Assembly (NCBI GenBank): GCA_963707445.1
Contig: CAVPPW010000004.1
Span: 138,082 to 202,081, forward strand
DNA from: JALORV01 sp963707445
GTDB lineage: Bacteria; Pseudomonadota; Gammaproteobacteria; Burkholderiales; Burkholderiaceae_F
Direction of reading: 5' to 3'
Length of the DNA: 64,000 nt
Shown: in pieces, positions 9,180 to 18,465 of the stretch
Numbering within the stretch: the first letter of the stretch is position 1
Layout of the letters: every line of letters begins with the position of its first letter
The notes under the pieces: generated by a model
Databases searched by the model: none
What the model was told of the DNA's origin: nothing
The model's input: the letters and a program-made list of their open reading frames with translations, nothing else
Made by a program: the position numbers and the translations under genes

Positions 9180-10137
9180 GGAAATTAATCTTGCCCGCAC
9201 TGACCTGAATCTCCTCGTCGTATTCGAGGCGGTGCTCTCTTCGCGTCACGTCGGCCGGGCGGCCGAACGGCTGAACCTGACGCCATCAGCCGTTAGCCAC
9301 GGCCTTGCGCGCTTGCGGCGGCTCTTCAACGACCCGCTGTTTCTCAGAACGCCGAAAGGTGTCGTGCCCACGGGGCGTGCGCTGGAGCTAGCGGCGCCGG
9401 TCGCAGACATCCTGATTCGCGCAAGAAATGTCATCGCGATTGCGGAGCCGTTCGATCCTGCAACGTCCGCACGCCGGTTTACGCTCGGCGCACCCGACGG
9501 CATTTCGGCGGTATCGCTGCCGCCGCTTCTCGCAGAGTTGCGGCAGCATGCGCCCGGAGTGGACCTCAGCCTGCGCCAGCTGCTGCCGGTACCTGGAGAA
9601 ACTTCGGCCGAGCGCGCGTGGCGCAACGTTTTCGCCGACCTGGACGGACGCGCGCTCGATGTCGCCGTGATTCCCAGCGCACCGGTTGCGCGGCGCTTTC
9701 AATCCCGACTCCTCTACGAGGAGAAATTTGTAGTCGCCATGCGCGCTCGGCATCGGTTTGCGGCCGATCCGACGCTGGACCGGTATTGCGACATGCGTCA
9801 CGTGTTGGTCTCGCTCAGCGGCGACGCTGAGGGGTTTGTCGACAAGGCGCTGGCGAGGCGACGGCGCTCGCGGCGGATCGCGCTCACCGTGCCGAGTTTC
9901 ATGTTCGCACTGGCAGTCATTGCGGAAACCGATCTCATCGCAGCATTACCAAGTAAGTTTGTGGCGATGCACGGGCCACGGTTCGGGGTGGTGGCCATCG
10001 AGCCACCGCTGCCGCTACCGAGTTACCGGATCAGTGCGATCGCTGCGAAATCAGCGCTCCTGGATTCGGGCGTCGCGTGGCTCTTCGAGGTCCTTGCCGA
10101 CGAGAGACGGATGCTCCGGCAGCGGTTGAAGCACTAG
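9172..10137 (+). CDS. LysR-family transcriptional regulator
   Basis: A 321-residue regulator. The N-terminal winged helix-turn-helix reads TDLNLLVVFEAVLSSRHVGR then AAERLNLTPSAVSHGLARLR (about 10-50), typical of LysR proteins in the NodD/LinR-like group. The periplasmic-binding-like effector domain starts near residue 95 (RRFTLGAPDGISAV). The start is a GTG at 9172; no upstream ATG is in frame. It is transcribed away from the SnoaL-like gene across an 88-bp gap that includes a perfect dyad. The effector is unknown. Confidence 0.9.
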   Translation: MLKEINLARTDLNLLVVFEAVLSSRHVGRAAERLNLTPSAVSHGLARLRRLFNDPLFLRTPKGVVPTGRALELAAPVADILIRARNVIAIAEPFDPATSARRFTLGAPDGISAVSLPPLLAELRQHAPGVDLSLRQLLPVPGETSAERAWRNVFADLDGRALDVAVIPSAPVARRFQSRLLYEEKFVVAMRARHRFAADPTLDRYCDMRHVLVSLSGDAEGFVDKALARRRRSRRIALTVPSFMFALAVIAETDLIAALPSKFVAMHGPRFGVVAIEPPLPLPSYRISAIAAKSALLDSGVAWLFEVLADERRMLRQRLKH

Positions 10138-10324
10138 TTGTGCTCTGTTGAGTTTGCTTGGAGTGTCGATGCTCCCAGCCGGCCAATTGCCGCGACGGAC
10201 GGAGCTGCAGGCGAGCGAATGGTGGGACGACACCCCTCGTCAACAACTCGGACCACATGACGGCCTGCCGGACACACTGCGTAAGTCGAAATGACAGCTA
10301 ACGGCCGAAATCAACCGATCGGCG

Positions 10325-10570
10325 CTATGTCTGCTCTGGGCGAACTCTCACGATCTGCATTCGGCAACGACTAACGACCGCAAGGGGGTCGCTTGCGGAA
10401 GCACCGCAGGCATTGCATTTTGTCTTGCGGCCTGATGGCCGCTTGATGCAGCCACACTTGCCACACTGATTCGCTCGCAGCGCGGTCAACCGGCACTGTG
10501 ATGCCCACCAGATTCCGCGCTCACGGTCGGTTGCGGCCCAGCTGGTCGTGGCTTGCGACCCAGTCGCCAT
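10325..10570 (-). CDS. Doubtful small zinc-ribbon-like reading frame
   Basis: An 81-codon frame whose second half reads CGKCGCIKRPSGRKTKCNAC, four cysteines in two CxxC knuckles as in zinc ribbons, then DPLAVVSRCRMQIVRV. The first 17 codons overlap the end of the HMG-CoA reductase gene in another frame and look like shadow sequence. No good ribosome site is seen. It may be the remnant of a longer protein or a small unrecognised one. The rest of the 10138-10520 gap holds nothing I can name. Confidence 0.25.
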   Translation of the reverse strand: MATGSQATTSWAATDRERGIWWASQCRLTALRANQCGKCGCIKRPSGRKTKCNACGASASDPLAVVSRCRMQIVRVRPEQT

Positions 10571-11719
10571 GGATCACCGCGCTCGCCAGCGAGGTCTCTC
10601 CGGCCAGCACGACGCCCGCGCAGATCTCGGCAAATTTGTCCGCCTTGCCGCTGCCGTAGCAGCCGAGCAGTTCGAGGCACTCGCGCTGGGTCGGAAGACC
10701 GGTGCCGCCGCCGTACGTCCCGACGATCAGCGAGGGCAGCGTGATCGACCAGTAGTAGTCACCGTTGGCAAGCAACTGGGTATAGACGATGCCCGCATGC
10801 GATTCGGCGACGTTGGCGACGTCCTGTCCGGTGGCGATGAACAGTGCCGCCAGGCCGTTGGCCGCGTGCGCGCCGTTGTTGGCCGACCCGGCCAGAAAGG
10901 CGCCGACGTTGGACATCTGGCGCGCGGCGAACATCTCGGCCGTGTCGACACCCATGATGCGCTTCATCGGCTCGCGTTGCAGCACGCATTCGGCGACAAC
11001 GCGCTTGCCGCGCGTGACCAGCATATTGAGCTGTGAGTGTTTCTTGTCGGTATCCATGTTGCCGGACAGCAGGTAGCGCGCGCCGCCCGGGTAGTGCGCC
11101 GTGATCCACTCGCACGCGGCCAGCGTCGCCTTGCCGGTCATGTTCTGACCTGCCGCATCGCCGGTGGTGTAGTTGAAGCGCAGATGGCGCATCGGCCCGA
11201 CGGCGTACTGATAGATATTGACCAGGCGGCCGACCTGGCTGGTCGCTTCGGCGGCCGCCTTGATCGCATCGAACTGCGCCTCGACCCAGCTTCCGAACTC
11301 GCGCGCCCTCAGCGCATCGTCGAAGACGAAAACCGGCGAGCGCTGCATGAACTGTTCGACCACCGTGGTCTTGACGCCGCCGCACTCGGTGACGAGGCGC
11401 ATGCCGCGGTTGTAGCTCGCGACCAGCGTGCCCTCGGTCGTCGCGAGCGGCACATAGAAGTGCCCGCTGGCGTGCTCCCCGCGAATCAGCAGCGGGCCCG
11501 CCAGACCGATCGGAACCTGCGCGACGCCGATGAAGTTCTCGATGTTCCCGGGCAGTGAGGCAGGATCGATCGAGTAGTGCCCGACATGCGGCAGCGCCTG
11601 ACCGGTTTGCTGCGTGGCGAACTCGCGCCGGCGCAGGGCCATCGCGTCGGTGTAGTCGCTCGCTGAATCGCGCGGAACTTTCGGCGCTCCGGGCCGCGCA
11701 GGAGGTGTTGTTCGGCATC
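10521..11719 (-). CDS. Hydroxymethylglutaryl-CoA reductase, class I type (frameshifted near its start)
   Basis: Interconverts HMG-CoA and mevalonate with NAD(P)H. Family blocks appear in order: ENFIGVAQVPIGLAGPLLI, ATTEGTLVAS (catalytic Glu), MDTDKKHSQLN (catalytic Lys), FIATGQDVANV (catalytic Asp), GTYGGGTGLPT, and a C-terminal WVASHDQLGRNR with the catalytic His. TEG, DKK and GQD are class I signatures. The long frame starts at 11642, but conserved-looking sequence continues upstream through two other frames (PRDSASDYTDA, LLRGPERRK) to MPNNT at 11719, so I place the start there with two indels near 11670 and 11705. No other mevalonate-pathway gene is in the window. Confidence 0.88.
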
Positions 11720-11890
11720 TGCATTCCTCCCCGGCTGCAACCGACCGACGATGGGAGCGGCTGAAAGCCGAACCGCAAGCGTACGGCGCGATCCGCGCCG
11801 GCGTCTTGATCCCGGCGCTGTCAGCGCGAGATCGTCAGCAGGACGTGGCGGTCGTCTTGCGCCCGTGCATTCAATCGGCCGCGGCCGCGC

Positions 11891-12901
11891 TCAGTCGACG
11901 ACGCCGACGCTCTCGACCTCGCGCGCCGGATCGCCGCGCCGCGCGAACTGGGCGACCGCCACGCCGAGCAACGTGACAGCGGCGCCGAGCAGCTTGATCG
12001 CGCCGTAACCTTCCCCCGTCACCCACCAGGCCACCAGCCCGGCGACCGGTGGCATCAAGTAGATCAGTGGCGCGGTACGGGCGACACCGCGCACTGCGTT
12101 GACCCAGCCCCAGACGATCCAGCCGGCGAAGGCCGAAACGACGACGGCCCACAGCAGACCGGCCCAGATCGCCAGCGGCACCGCCGACCAGTCGACTCGC
12201 AGGCCCGCCGGCAGGCTCAGCAGCAGCACCGGCACGCTGCCGAGCAGCGTCGCATAGACCATGACCAGCACGCCACCGTGACGCTCGATCAGCGGTTTGG
12301 CAGCCACCGTATAGGCCGAAAAGAAGAAGGCCGCGACGAGCAGCACCAGATCGCCGCCGCTCGCGCGCCACTGCTGTCCGAGCAGCTTGTCGGACAGGAA
12401 CACCAGCACGCCGAAGCAAGCGACTCCGACACCGGCCACTTGCGCCCGTGTCAACTGCTCGACGCCGAGCCCACGCAGCAGCAGCAGCGTGAATACCGGA
12501 CCGCAGGCGAGGATCAGCGAACTGGAGAACGCGGTCGACCAGTCGATACCGAAGGTCACCGGAACGACGTGCATCAAGTGCCCGAGCAGGCCGAGACGCA
12601 GCAGCGCCCACCACTCGTCGCGCGACAGCCGTGGCCAGCGCGATCCATAGCGCTGCCATAGCAGCGCGACCGCGCAGACGGGCATGATCAGATAGCGCAC
12701 GAATAGAAAGCCGCCGGGCGTGATCGCGGCGAATACCGCCTTCTGCACGCTGAAGTTGACGCCCCACACGAGAACCAGCGCCAGCGCCAGCAGCAGTGCA
12801 GCACGCTGCCTCGAGACGCCGGCCGGCCCCGCTGCATCCGTCGGCGCGGGTGGCGCGCCGCCGGCGTGCGGGCCAGTTCCAGGTGGACTCGATGTGCTCA
12901 T
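11891..12901 (-). CDS. EamA/DMT-family transporter
   Basis: A 336-residue inner-membrane protein with ten predicted membrane helices in two EamA repeats. The first begins ALLLALALVLVWGVNFSVQK, the characteristic N-terminal helix; the second begins GGDLVLLVAAFFFSAYTVAA. It is probably an exporter or importer of small metabolites. The ATG at 12901 (MSTSSPPG) is preferred over a longer upstream start. It is divergent from the fatty-acid-like locus, with about 100 bp between the starts. Substrate cannot be inferred. Confidence 0.88.
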   Translation of the reverse strand: MSTSSPPGTGPHAGGAPPAPTDAAGPAGVSRQRAALLLALALVLVWGVNFSVQKAVFAAITPGGFLFVRYLIMPVCAVALLWQRYGSRWPRLSRDEWWALLRLGLLGHLMHVVPVTFGIDWSTAFSSSLILACGPVFTLLLLRGLGVEQLTRAQVAGVGVACFGVLVFLSDKLLGQQWRASGGDLVLLVAAFFFSAYTVAAKPLIERHGGVLVMVYATLLGSVPVLLLSLPAGLRVDWSAVPLAIWAGLLWAVVVSAFAGWIVWGWVNAVRGVARTAPLIYLMPPVAGLVAWWVTGEGYGAIKLLGAAVTLLGVAVAQFARRGDPAREVESVGVVD

Positions 12902-13005
12902 GCCGACAATCAGGCCGAAAGGCCGCGATTGAAGCGCGAGCAACGGCTCGATGTCAAAGTCAATACAATCGCGGTCGCGCCGCTTCGGCGCTTCCGCACC
13001 TGCTC

Positions 13006-13788
13006 ATGGCCACTTCATCCCAGTCCGCCGGCGCGGCGCTGCCGCTTGCGGGCCGCACCGCGCTGGTCACCGGCGCGGCGCGTGGCATCGGCCGCGCGAT
13101 CGCGCGCAAGCTGGCAAGCGCCGGCTGCGACGTCGTCGTCAACTACTACAACAGCCACGAAGAGGCCGAGGCGCTGTGCGCCGAGTTCCGTACGCTCGGC
13201 CGCAGGGCCGTGGCACTGAAGGCGAGCGTCGGTCTTCCGGACAGCGTCGACGAGATGTTCGGCGAACTCACCAAGCACTTCGACCGCCTCGACATCGTCG
13301 TCAGCAATGCCGCGAGCGGCGTGCTCAAGCCAGCGATGGACATGACGCTGAAGCACTGGCGCTGGTGCATGGAGACCAATGCGTTCGCGTTGAACCTGCT
13401 GGCGCAGCGGGCCGCACCGTTGATGGGTGCCGGGGGCCGCATCGTCGCGATGTCGAGTCTCGGCTCGGTGCGGGCGATGCCGAACTACGCGTTCATCGGT
13501 GCATCGAAGGCGGCACTCGAGTCGCTGGTCCGTGCGCTGGCGCAGGAACTCGGTCCGCGCGGCATCCGCGTCAATGCGGTCAGTGCCGGCGTCGTCGAAA
13601 CCGACGCGCTTTCATATTTCCCGAACCGCGAGGAATTGCTGGCCTCGTTCCGCGCGCGCGCGCCGGCCGGCCCGGTGCTGACCCCTGAGGACGTGGCCGG
13701 CGCGGTCTATCTGCTGTGCCTGCCGGAAGCGGCGATGATCAACGGCACGACGCTGTTCGTCGACGGCGGCTTCGCGATCTCCGGTTGA
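13006..13788 (+). CDS. FabL-type enoyl-[acyl carrier protein] reductase (SDR)
   Basis: A 260-residue short-chain dehydrogenase that resembles Bacillus FabL more than FabG: NAASGVLKPAMDM, SSLGSVRAMPNYAFIGASKA and YFPNREELLASF match FabL landmarks. The Tyr-(6)-Lys spacing in YAFIGASK is that of enoyl reductases rather than the Tyr-(3)-Lys of ketoreductases. The NAD(P)H site is TGAARGIG near residue 25. It would saturate the enoyl intermediate on the carrier. It is the first gene of the locus; its TGA overlaps the next ATG (TGATG). Confidence 0.82.
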   Translation: MATSSQSAGAALPLAGRTALVTGAARGIGRAIARKLASAGCDVVVNYYNSHEEAEALCAEFRTLGRRAVALKASVGLPDSVDEMFGELTKHFDRLDIVVSNAASGVLKPAMDMTLKHWRWCMETNAFALNLLAQRAAPLMGAGGRIVAMSSLGSVRAMPNYAFIGASKAALESLVRALAQELGPRGIRVNAVSAGVVETDALSYFPNREELLASFRARAPAGPVLTPEDVAGAVYLLCLPEAAMINGTTLFVDGGFAISG

Positions 13789-14555
13789 TGATGGCCGCTG
13801 CTCTCGATTCCGGACTGTCGGGCAAGGTGGCCGTCGTCACCGGCGGCAGCCGCGGCATCGGTCGTGCGATCGTCGAACTGCTGGCCGCCGATGGCGTCGA
13901 CGTCGTGTTCTTCTACCGCGGCAATGCCGAGGCCGCGCGCGAGGTCGCCGACGCCGTCGCGCAGGCCGGCGGCAAGGCCGAGGCGATCCAGGCCGACGTC
14001 GCCGATTCGACCGCGGTCGCCGCGGCAATCGACCGCGTGATCGAGACGCGCGGCCGCATCGACGTGCTGGTCAACAATGCCGGCGTCGTGCGCGACAACC
14101 TGCTGGCGCTGCTGAGCGACGAAGACATCGGCATCGTTCTCGACACCAACGTCGGCGGCGTCTTCAACGTCACGCGCGCGGTCGTGCCGCACATGATCTC
14201 CAAAAGGTCGGGGCGAATCATCAATCTCAGTTCGGTCGCGGGCGAGAAAGCCGGACGCGGCCAGGCGAACTACGCGGCGAGCAAGGGCGCGATCAACGCC
14301 TTCACGCGGGCGATGGCGGTCGAGCTGGCCTCGCGCAAGATCACGGTAAACTGCGTCGCGCCCGGCGTGATCGAGACCGAGATGTCACAGCAGGTCAGAG
14401 ATCTGGCCGGCGACGAGGTCAAGGCGCGCATCTTGCTGCGCCGCTATGGACAGGCGCGCGATGTTGCCTACGCCGTCTGGTTCCTCGCCTCGCGCTTCGC
14501 CGACTACATCACGGGCGAAGTCCTGCACGTCGACGGCGGATTCAAAATGGAGTGA
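13788..14555 (+). CDS. FabG-type 3-oxoacyl-[acyl carrier protein] reductase (SDR)
   Basis: About 255 residues. The Rossmann glycine motif TGGSRGIG is near residue 20, NNAG in VLVNNAGVVRDN, catalytic Ser in NLSSVAGEKAGR and Tyr-(3)-Lys in ANYAASKGAINAF. The ending, ITGEVLHVDGGFKM, is also FabG-like. It reduces the 3-keto intermediate to 3-hydroxy. Start is ATG at 13788, one base into the stop of the FabL-type gene, or the ATG at 13791. The acyl carrier gene follows 4 bp later. Confidence 0.88.
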   Translation: MMAAALDSGLSGKVAVVTGGSRGIGRAIVELLAADGVDVVFFYRGNAEAAREVADAVAQAGGKAEAIQADVADSTAVAAAIDRVIETRGRIDVLVNNAGVVRDNLLALLSDEDIGIVLDTNVGGVFNVTRAVVPHMISKRSGRIINLSSVAGEKAGRGQANYAASKGAINAFTRAMAVELASRKITVNCVAPGVIETEMSQQVRDLAGDEVKARILLRRYGQARDVAYAVWFLASRFADYITGEVLHVDGGFKME

Positions 14556-14559
14556 GGGA

Positions 14560-14988
14560 ATGTCAGAACAGGCCATCAGCCAACAAGAAATCGATGCGGT
14601 CTTTCCGAAGGTCGCGCAGGTCATCGCCGACGCGCTCGGCTGCGACGTCGAGGACGTCAAGCCGAAGGTCCCGTTGATCGAAGGTCTCGATGCAGAATCG
14701 ATCGACTTTCTCGACCTCGTGTTCCGGCTCGAGCGCGGCTTCGGTGTGAAGATTCCGCGCGGCAAGATCGTCGAGGACGCACGCGGGCCGCTGCCCGAGG
14801 CCGAGTTCGAGAGCAAGGGCATCGTCACCGAGGCCGGGCTCGCGCGGCTGAAGGAATTCCTGAGCGAAGTGCCGGCAGAGCGGTTCAAGACGCCGCTGAA
14901 GGCTGCCGACATCCCGCGCCTGTTTACGCCCGAGACGTTCTGCAAGGTCGTCGTCCGCGCGCAACGGACCGCACAGGCGGCGGCCTGA
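14560..14988 (+). CDS. Acyl carrier protein with C-terminal extension
   Basis: A 142-residue carrier. The phosphopantetheine serine is Ser47 in GLDAESIDFLDLVF (14698-14700), followed by the acidic helix II used for partner docking. The ordinary ACP fold ends near residue 85; 50-60 further residues (EFLSEVPAERFKTPLKAADI) make it longer than a housekeeping ACP of about 80. A GAGGGA-like site (gtgagggaatg) precedes the start. Its neighbours indicate a dedicated carrier for this locus. Confidence 0.85.
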   Translation: MSEQAISQQEIDAVFPKVAQVIADALGCDVEDVKPKVPLIEGLDAESIDFLDLVFRLERGFGVKIPRGKIVEDARGPLPEAEFESKGIVTEAGLARLKEFLSEVPAERFKTPLKAADIPRLFTPETFCKVVVRAQRTAQAAA

Positions 14989-15016
14989 GGCAGCGCCCGG
15001 CACTTGCGGCAGCGGC

Positions 15017-15859
15017 ATGAGCGATCGCTTTCGCGCGTTCTCATTTGTCGACCGCATCACGCGGTCCACGGCACGGCACATCGAAGGCGAGTACACGGTC
15101 CCGGCACGTGTGACACGCTTCCCGGCCTCGCTGATGGCCGAGGCGGTGGGGCAACTGGCCGCGTGGTGTTCAATGGCCGAACTCGACTTCGCCTGGCGGC
15201 CCGTGGCCGGCCTGGCCGGCGAGACGCGCTATCACCAGATCGTCGCGCCGGGACAGATGCTGCGGCTCGAGGCCGACATCGTGCGTTGCGATTCCGAAGC
15301 GGTGGCCTATGGCGGGCGCGCCAGCATCGACGGCCGACCGGCGATCGAGCTCATCGACTGCGTCGGCCCGATGCTGCCGATGGCCGACTTCGATGACCCG
15401 ACGACCGTGCGGGGCGACTTCGAGACGCTGCGCACGCGCGGCGCCGCGCCGGACCGCTTCAGCGGCGTGCCCGCGCCCCGACTCGAAACGACCGGTCATG
15501 TTCGCGGCAAGCGCATGACCGCGACGCTGCAGGTGCCGGGCGTAGGCGAAGCGCCCTACTTCGCCGATCACTTTCCGCGCCGGCCGGTGTTCCCCGGCAC
15601 GCTGCTGATCGATGCCCTCGCCGGCCTTGCAATGCAGCTGGCCTCGGAGGCGTTGCCCGCCGGCCCGCCGCCGATGCCGGCCTCGATCAGCAATGTCAAG
15701 ATCCGCACGTTCACGACACCGGGCACGACGCTCGAACTCGAGGTCGAACTGCTCGAAACCGAGGGCGAGCGAGCCCGGCTAAAACTCGGAGCGCGCAGCG
15801 GCGGCAAGGTGATCGCCACGGCGCGCATCGAGGTCGCACCGCTGATGGTCGCCGCATGA
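15017..15859 (+). CDS. Double-hotdog 3-hydroxyacyl-[acyl carrier protein] dehydratase
   Basis: A 280-residue protein with two hotdog repeats. The C-terminal repeat carries the FabA/FabZ signature DHFPRRPVFPGTLLIDAL with His at codon 185 (15569-15571). The N-terminal repeat (about 10-130) keeps the fold pattern (FPASLMAEAVGQLAAW) but not the HxFP motif, so it is probably structural or a specificity element. It would dehydrate 3-hydroxyacyl-ACP. The gene is about twice the length of FabZ. Its stop overlaps the ketosynthase start (ATGA at 15856-15859). Confidence 0.82.
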   Translation: MSDRFRAFSFVDRITRSTARHIEGEYTVPARVTRFPASLMAEAVGQLAAWCSMAELDFAWRPVAGLAGETRYHQIVAPGQMLRLEADIVRCDSEAVAYGGRASIDGRPAIELIDCVGPMLPMADFDDPTTVRGDFETLRTRGAAPDRFSGVPAPRLETTGHVRGKRMTATLQVPGVGEAPYFADHFPRRPVFPGTLLIDALAGLAMQLASEALPAGPPPMPASISNVKIRTFTTPGTTLELEVELLETEGERARLKLGARSGGKVIATARIEVAPLMVAA

Positions 15860-17176
15860 CGCGTCGTGTCGCGATCACCGGTGTCGGACTGGTCACCCCG
15901 ATCGGTAACGACGTCGTTTCGACCTGGTCCGCGCTGCTCGCCGCGCGCAGCGGCGCCGCGCCGATCCGCAGCTTCGACGCGAGCGGCTTTTCGACGCGCA
16001 TCGCGGCAGAAGTCAAGGATCTTCCGCTGACTGCGGTCGAAGACGCCGCCGGCGATCGCAAACTGCTCAAGTTCGCCAACCGGTCGCACCGATTTGCGCT
16101 CGTAGCCGCCGCACAAGCGTTTGCCGACGCTGGCATCCGGCCGACTGCGGAGGATGCGACTCGGTGGGCTACGGTGGTCGGCACCGGCATGATGGGCGTC
16201 ACTTACGATGAACTCGCCGAGGTGCAGCAGCGATGCCGCGCCCGGCGGCGATCTCGACCCCGACCGACTGCTGACCGCGCGAGGCTCTGCGTCGGACCCG
16301 CTGGCCTTCTGCCGCAGCCAGTCGTCGGCAGGCCTTGCACTGCTGATGCGCGTGTTCGGCATGCGCGGCTACGCGAGCTCGGTGCATACCGCGTGCGCCT
16401 CCGGCGGACAGGCGGTCGGCACGGCGCTGAAACTGATTCGCCGGGGCGTCGCCGACCGCGTGCTCGCCGGCGGCTTCGACTCGATGATCAACCCGGTGGG
16501 GCTCGCCGGCTTCTGCCTGCTGAGCGCAGTGTCGGCGGACAACGACACGCCCGAGCGGGCGAGCCGTCCGTTCGATGCCACGCGCAACGGCTTCGTGCTC
16601 GGCGAAGGTGCCGGATTCCTCGTGCTCGAGGACTGGGAGTCGGCGCGGCGGCGTGGTGCGCGCATCTACGCCGAGCTGGCCGGCGACGGCAATTCACTGT
16701 CCAGCTATCGCATCACCGACTCGCATCCGTCCGGTGACGGGCCGATCCAGGCGATGCGCCAGGCGATCGCCGACGCCGGTGCCGCGCTCGCCGATGTCGA
16801 CTACCTGAACGCGCACGGCACGTCGACGCCGATGAACGATCGCAGCGAGTGTGCGGCCGTCAAGACGGTGTTCGGCGAAGACTGGCGCCAGGTCGCGGTC
16901 AGTTCGACCAAGAGCGTGATGGGTCACCTGATCGCCGCGGCCGGGGCGGTCGAAGCCGCGATCTGCGCGCTCGCGATTCATCACAGCACGCTGCCGCTCA
17001 ATGCCAATCTGCGCGACCTCGACCCGGACTGTGACGTCGACATCGTGCGCGATGCACCGCGCGAGCGCCGCATTCGGGTCGCGCTGTCGAATTCGCTCGG
17101 CTTCGGCGGGTCGAACAGCTGCCTCGCGTTTCGTCATCCCGCCGACACCGACGCGTTGATCGGCGCGCGGCGCTGA
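15856..17176 (+). CDS. Beta-ketoacyl-[acyl carrier protein] synthase (FabF-like; one frameshift)
   Basis: Condensing enzyme of the KAS II type. All three catalytic positions are visible: Cys in HTACASGGQ (16394-16396), His in LNAHGTSTPMND, and His in SVMGHLIAAAGAVEA. The N-terminus reads MTRRVAITGVGLVTPIGNDV. The frame changes once near 16230, between DELAEVQQ and SDAAPGGDLDP, by one base. The gene overlaps the dehydratase stop and is followed after 12 bp by a second ketosynthase. With intact residues on both sides I regard it as functional. Confidence 0.88.
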
Positions 17177-17188
17177 TCCGCGACCCGC

Positions 17189-18465
17189 ATGGCAGCGCCA
17201 CGCATCGTCATCACCGGCACCGGTGCTATCTGCGGATCCGGACGCACGCCGGCGGAGATCCTCGCGGCGATCAATGCGGGTACCTCTGCGGTGCGTCCGA
17301 TCGCGCAGTGGGATGCGGGCCACTGGCCGGTTCGCATCGCGGCCGAGGTGCCCGACTACAACGCCGGCGCACTGACCGGCGACCGCAAGCTGCTGAAGTT
17401 CATCCGCCGCACCGACGTGTTCGGGTCTGTACGCCGCGGACCGTGCGATCGAGGACAGCGCGTGGCCGGCGTGGCGTGAGACTCTCGACGCCGATGCGGC
17501 CACGCAATTCGCGGACAGGACCGGCGTCTTCGTCGGTTCCGGCAGCGGGAACTTCGCCAATCAGTACGACTACTTCCCGCTGATCGCCGCCGCACATGGC
17601 GAACTCAGGGCCTTCGGCGAGGAACTTGCCGCGACGGTGAATCCGATGTGGCTGCTGCGTTCGCTGCCGAACAACGTGCTCGGCCATGTCGGCATCCGCC
17701 ACGGCCTCAAGGGTCCGAACGCCTGCATCACCAACCACAGCATCAGCGGCCTGCTCGCGCTCGCGGAGGCGGCTGAGGCATTGCGCGCCGGCGAATGCAC
17801 GCGCGCAGTCGCGGCGGCGCACGACACACCGATCGAGCCACAGACGCTGCTGTACTACGATCAGATGGGGCTGCTGACGCGCACGGCGCTTCGCTCTTTC
17901 GATGTGCAGCACGACGGCAGCGTGATGGGTGAAGGCGCAGCCGCGCTCGTGCTCGAGACCGAAACCGCCGCCAGCGAGCGCGGCGCAACCATCCTCGGCG
18001 AAGTGCTCGGATCGGGCGGGGGCAGCGACGCGCTCGGACTTGCTGCCGGTGCGCGATGACGGCGACGGACTGGTGCGCGCCATCGAAGGCGCACTCGCCT
18101 CGTCCGGCCTGGCGCCGCGCGACGTCGGAATGATCGTCGCGCACGGCAACGGCACCGAGAATTCCGACGTCTCGGAAGCGCGCGCGCTGCTGCGGGTCTT
18201 CGGGCGCGACATGCCGCCGGTGACCGCGTTCAAGTGGGCGTTCGGTCACCTGCTGGCGGCCGCGGGTCTGCTCGAGGCGATCGTCGGGCTTGCCGCACTG
18301 CGTGCCGGCACCGTGCCAGGCATCGCGACGCTCGACACACTCGATCCGGACTGCGGCCCGCTGAACGCGTCACGCGTCGCGCGCGAGCCTCGCAGCAAGG
18401 TCGCGCTGCTGCTGTCACGCGGCTTCGGCGGGACCAACACCGCCTGTCTGTTGCGCGCTCCGTGA
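17189..18465 (+). CDS. Second beta-ketoacyl synthase (divergent KAS; two frameshifts)
   Basis: A second KAS-fold protein. It keeps candidate catalytic residues in unusual surroundings: Cys in GPNACITNHSISG (17724-17726), His in VAHGNGTENSDV and Lys/His in FKWAFGHLLAAAGLLEA. The usual HGTGT is HGNGT and the nucleophile elbow is ACITN rather than ACASG, so substrate choice likely differs from the first KAS. Frame changes occur near 17425 (DVF to GLYAADRAIED) and 18048 (SDALGL to LPVRDDGDG). It could form a heterodimer with the first KAS, as in type II polyketide and aryl polyene systems; that is inference. Confidence 0.82.
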
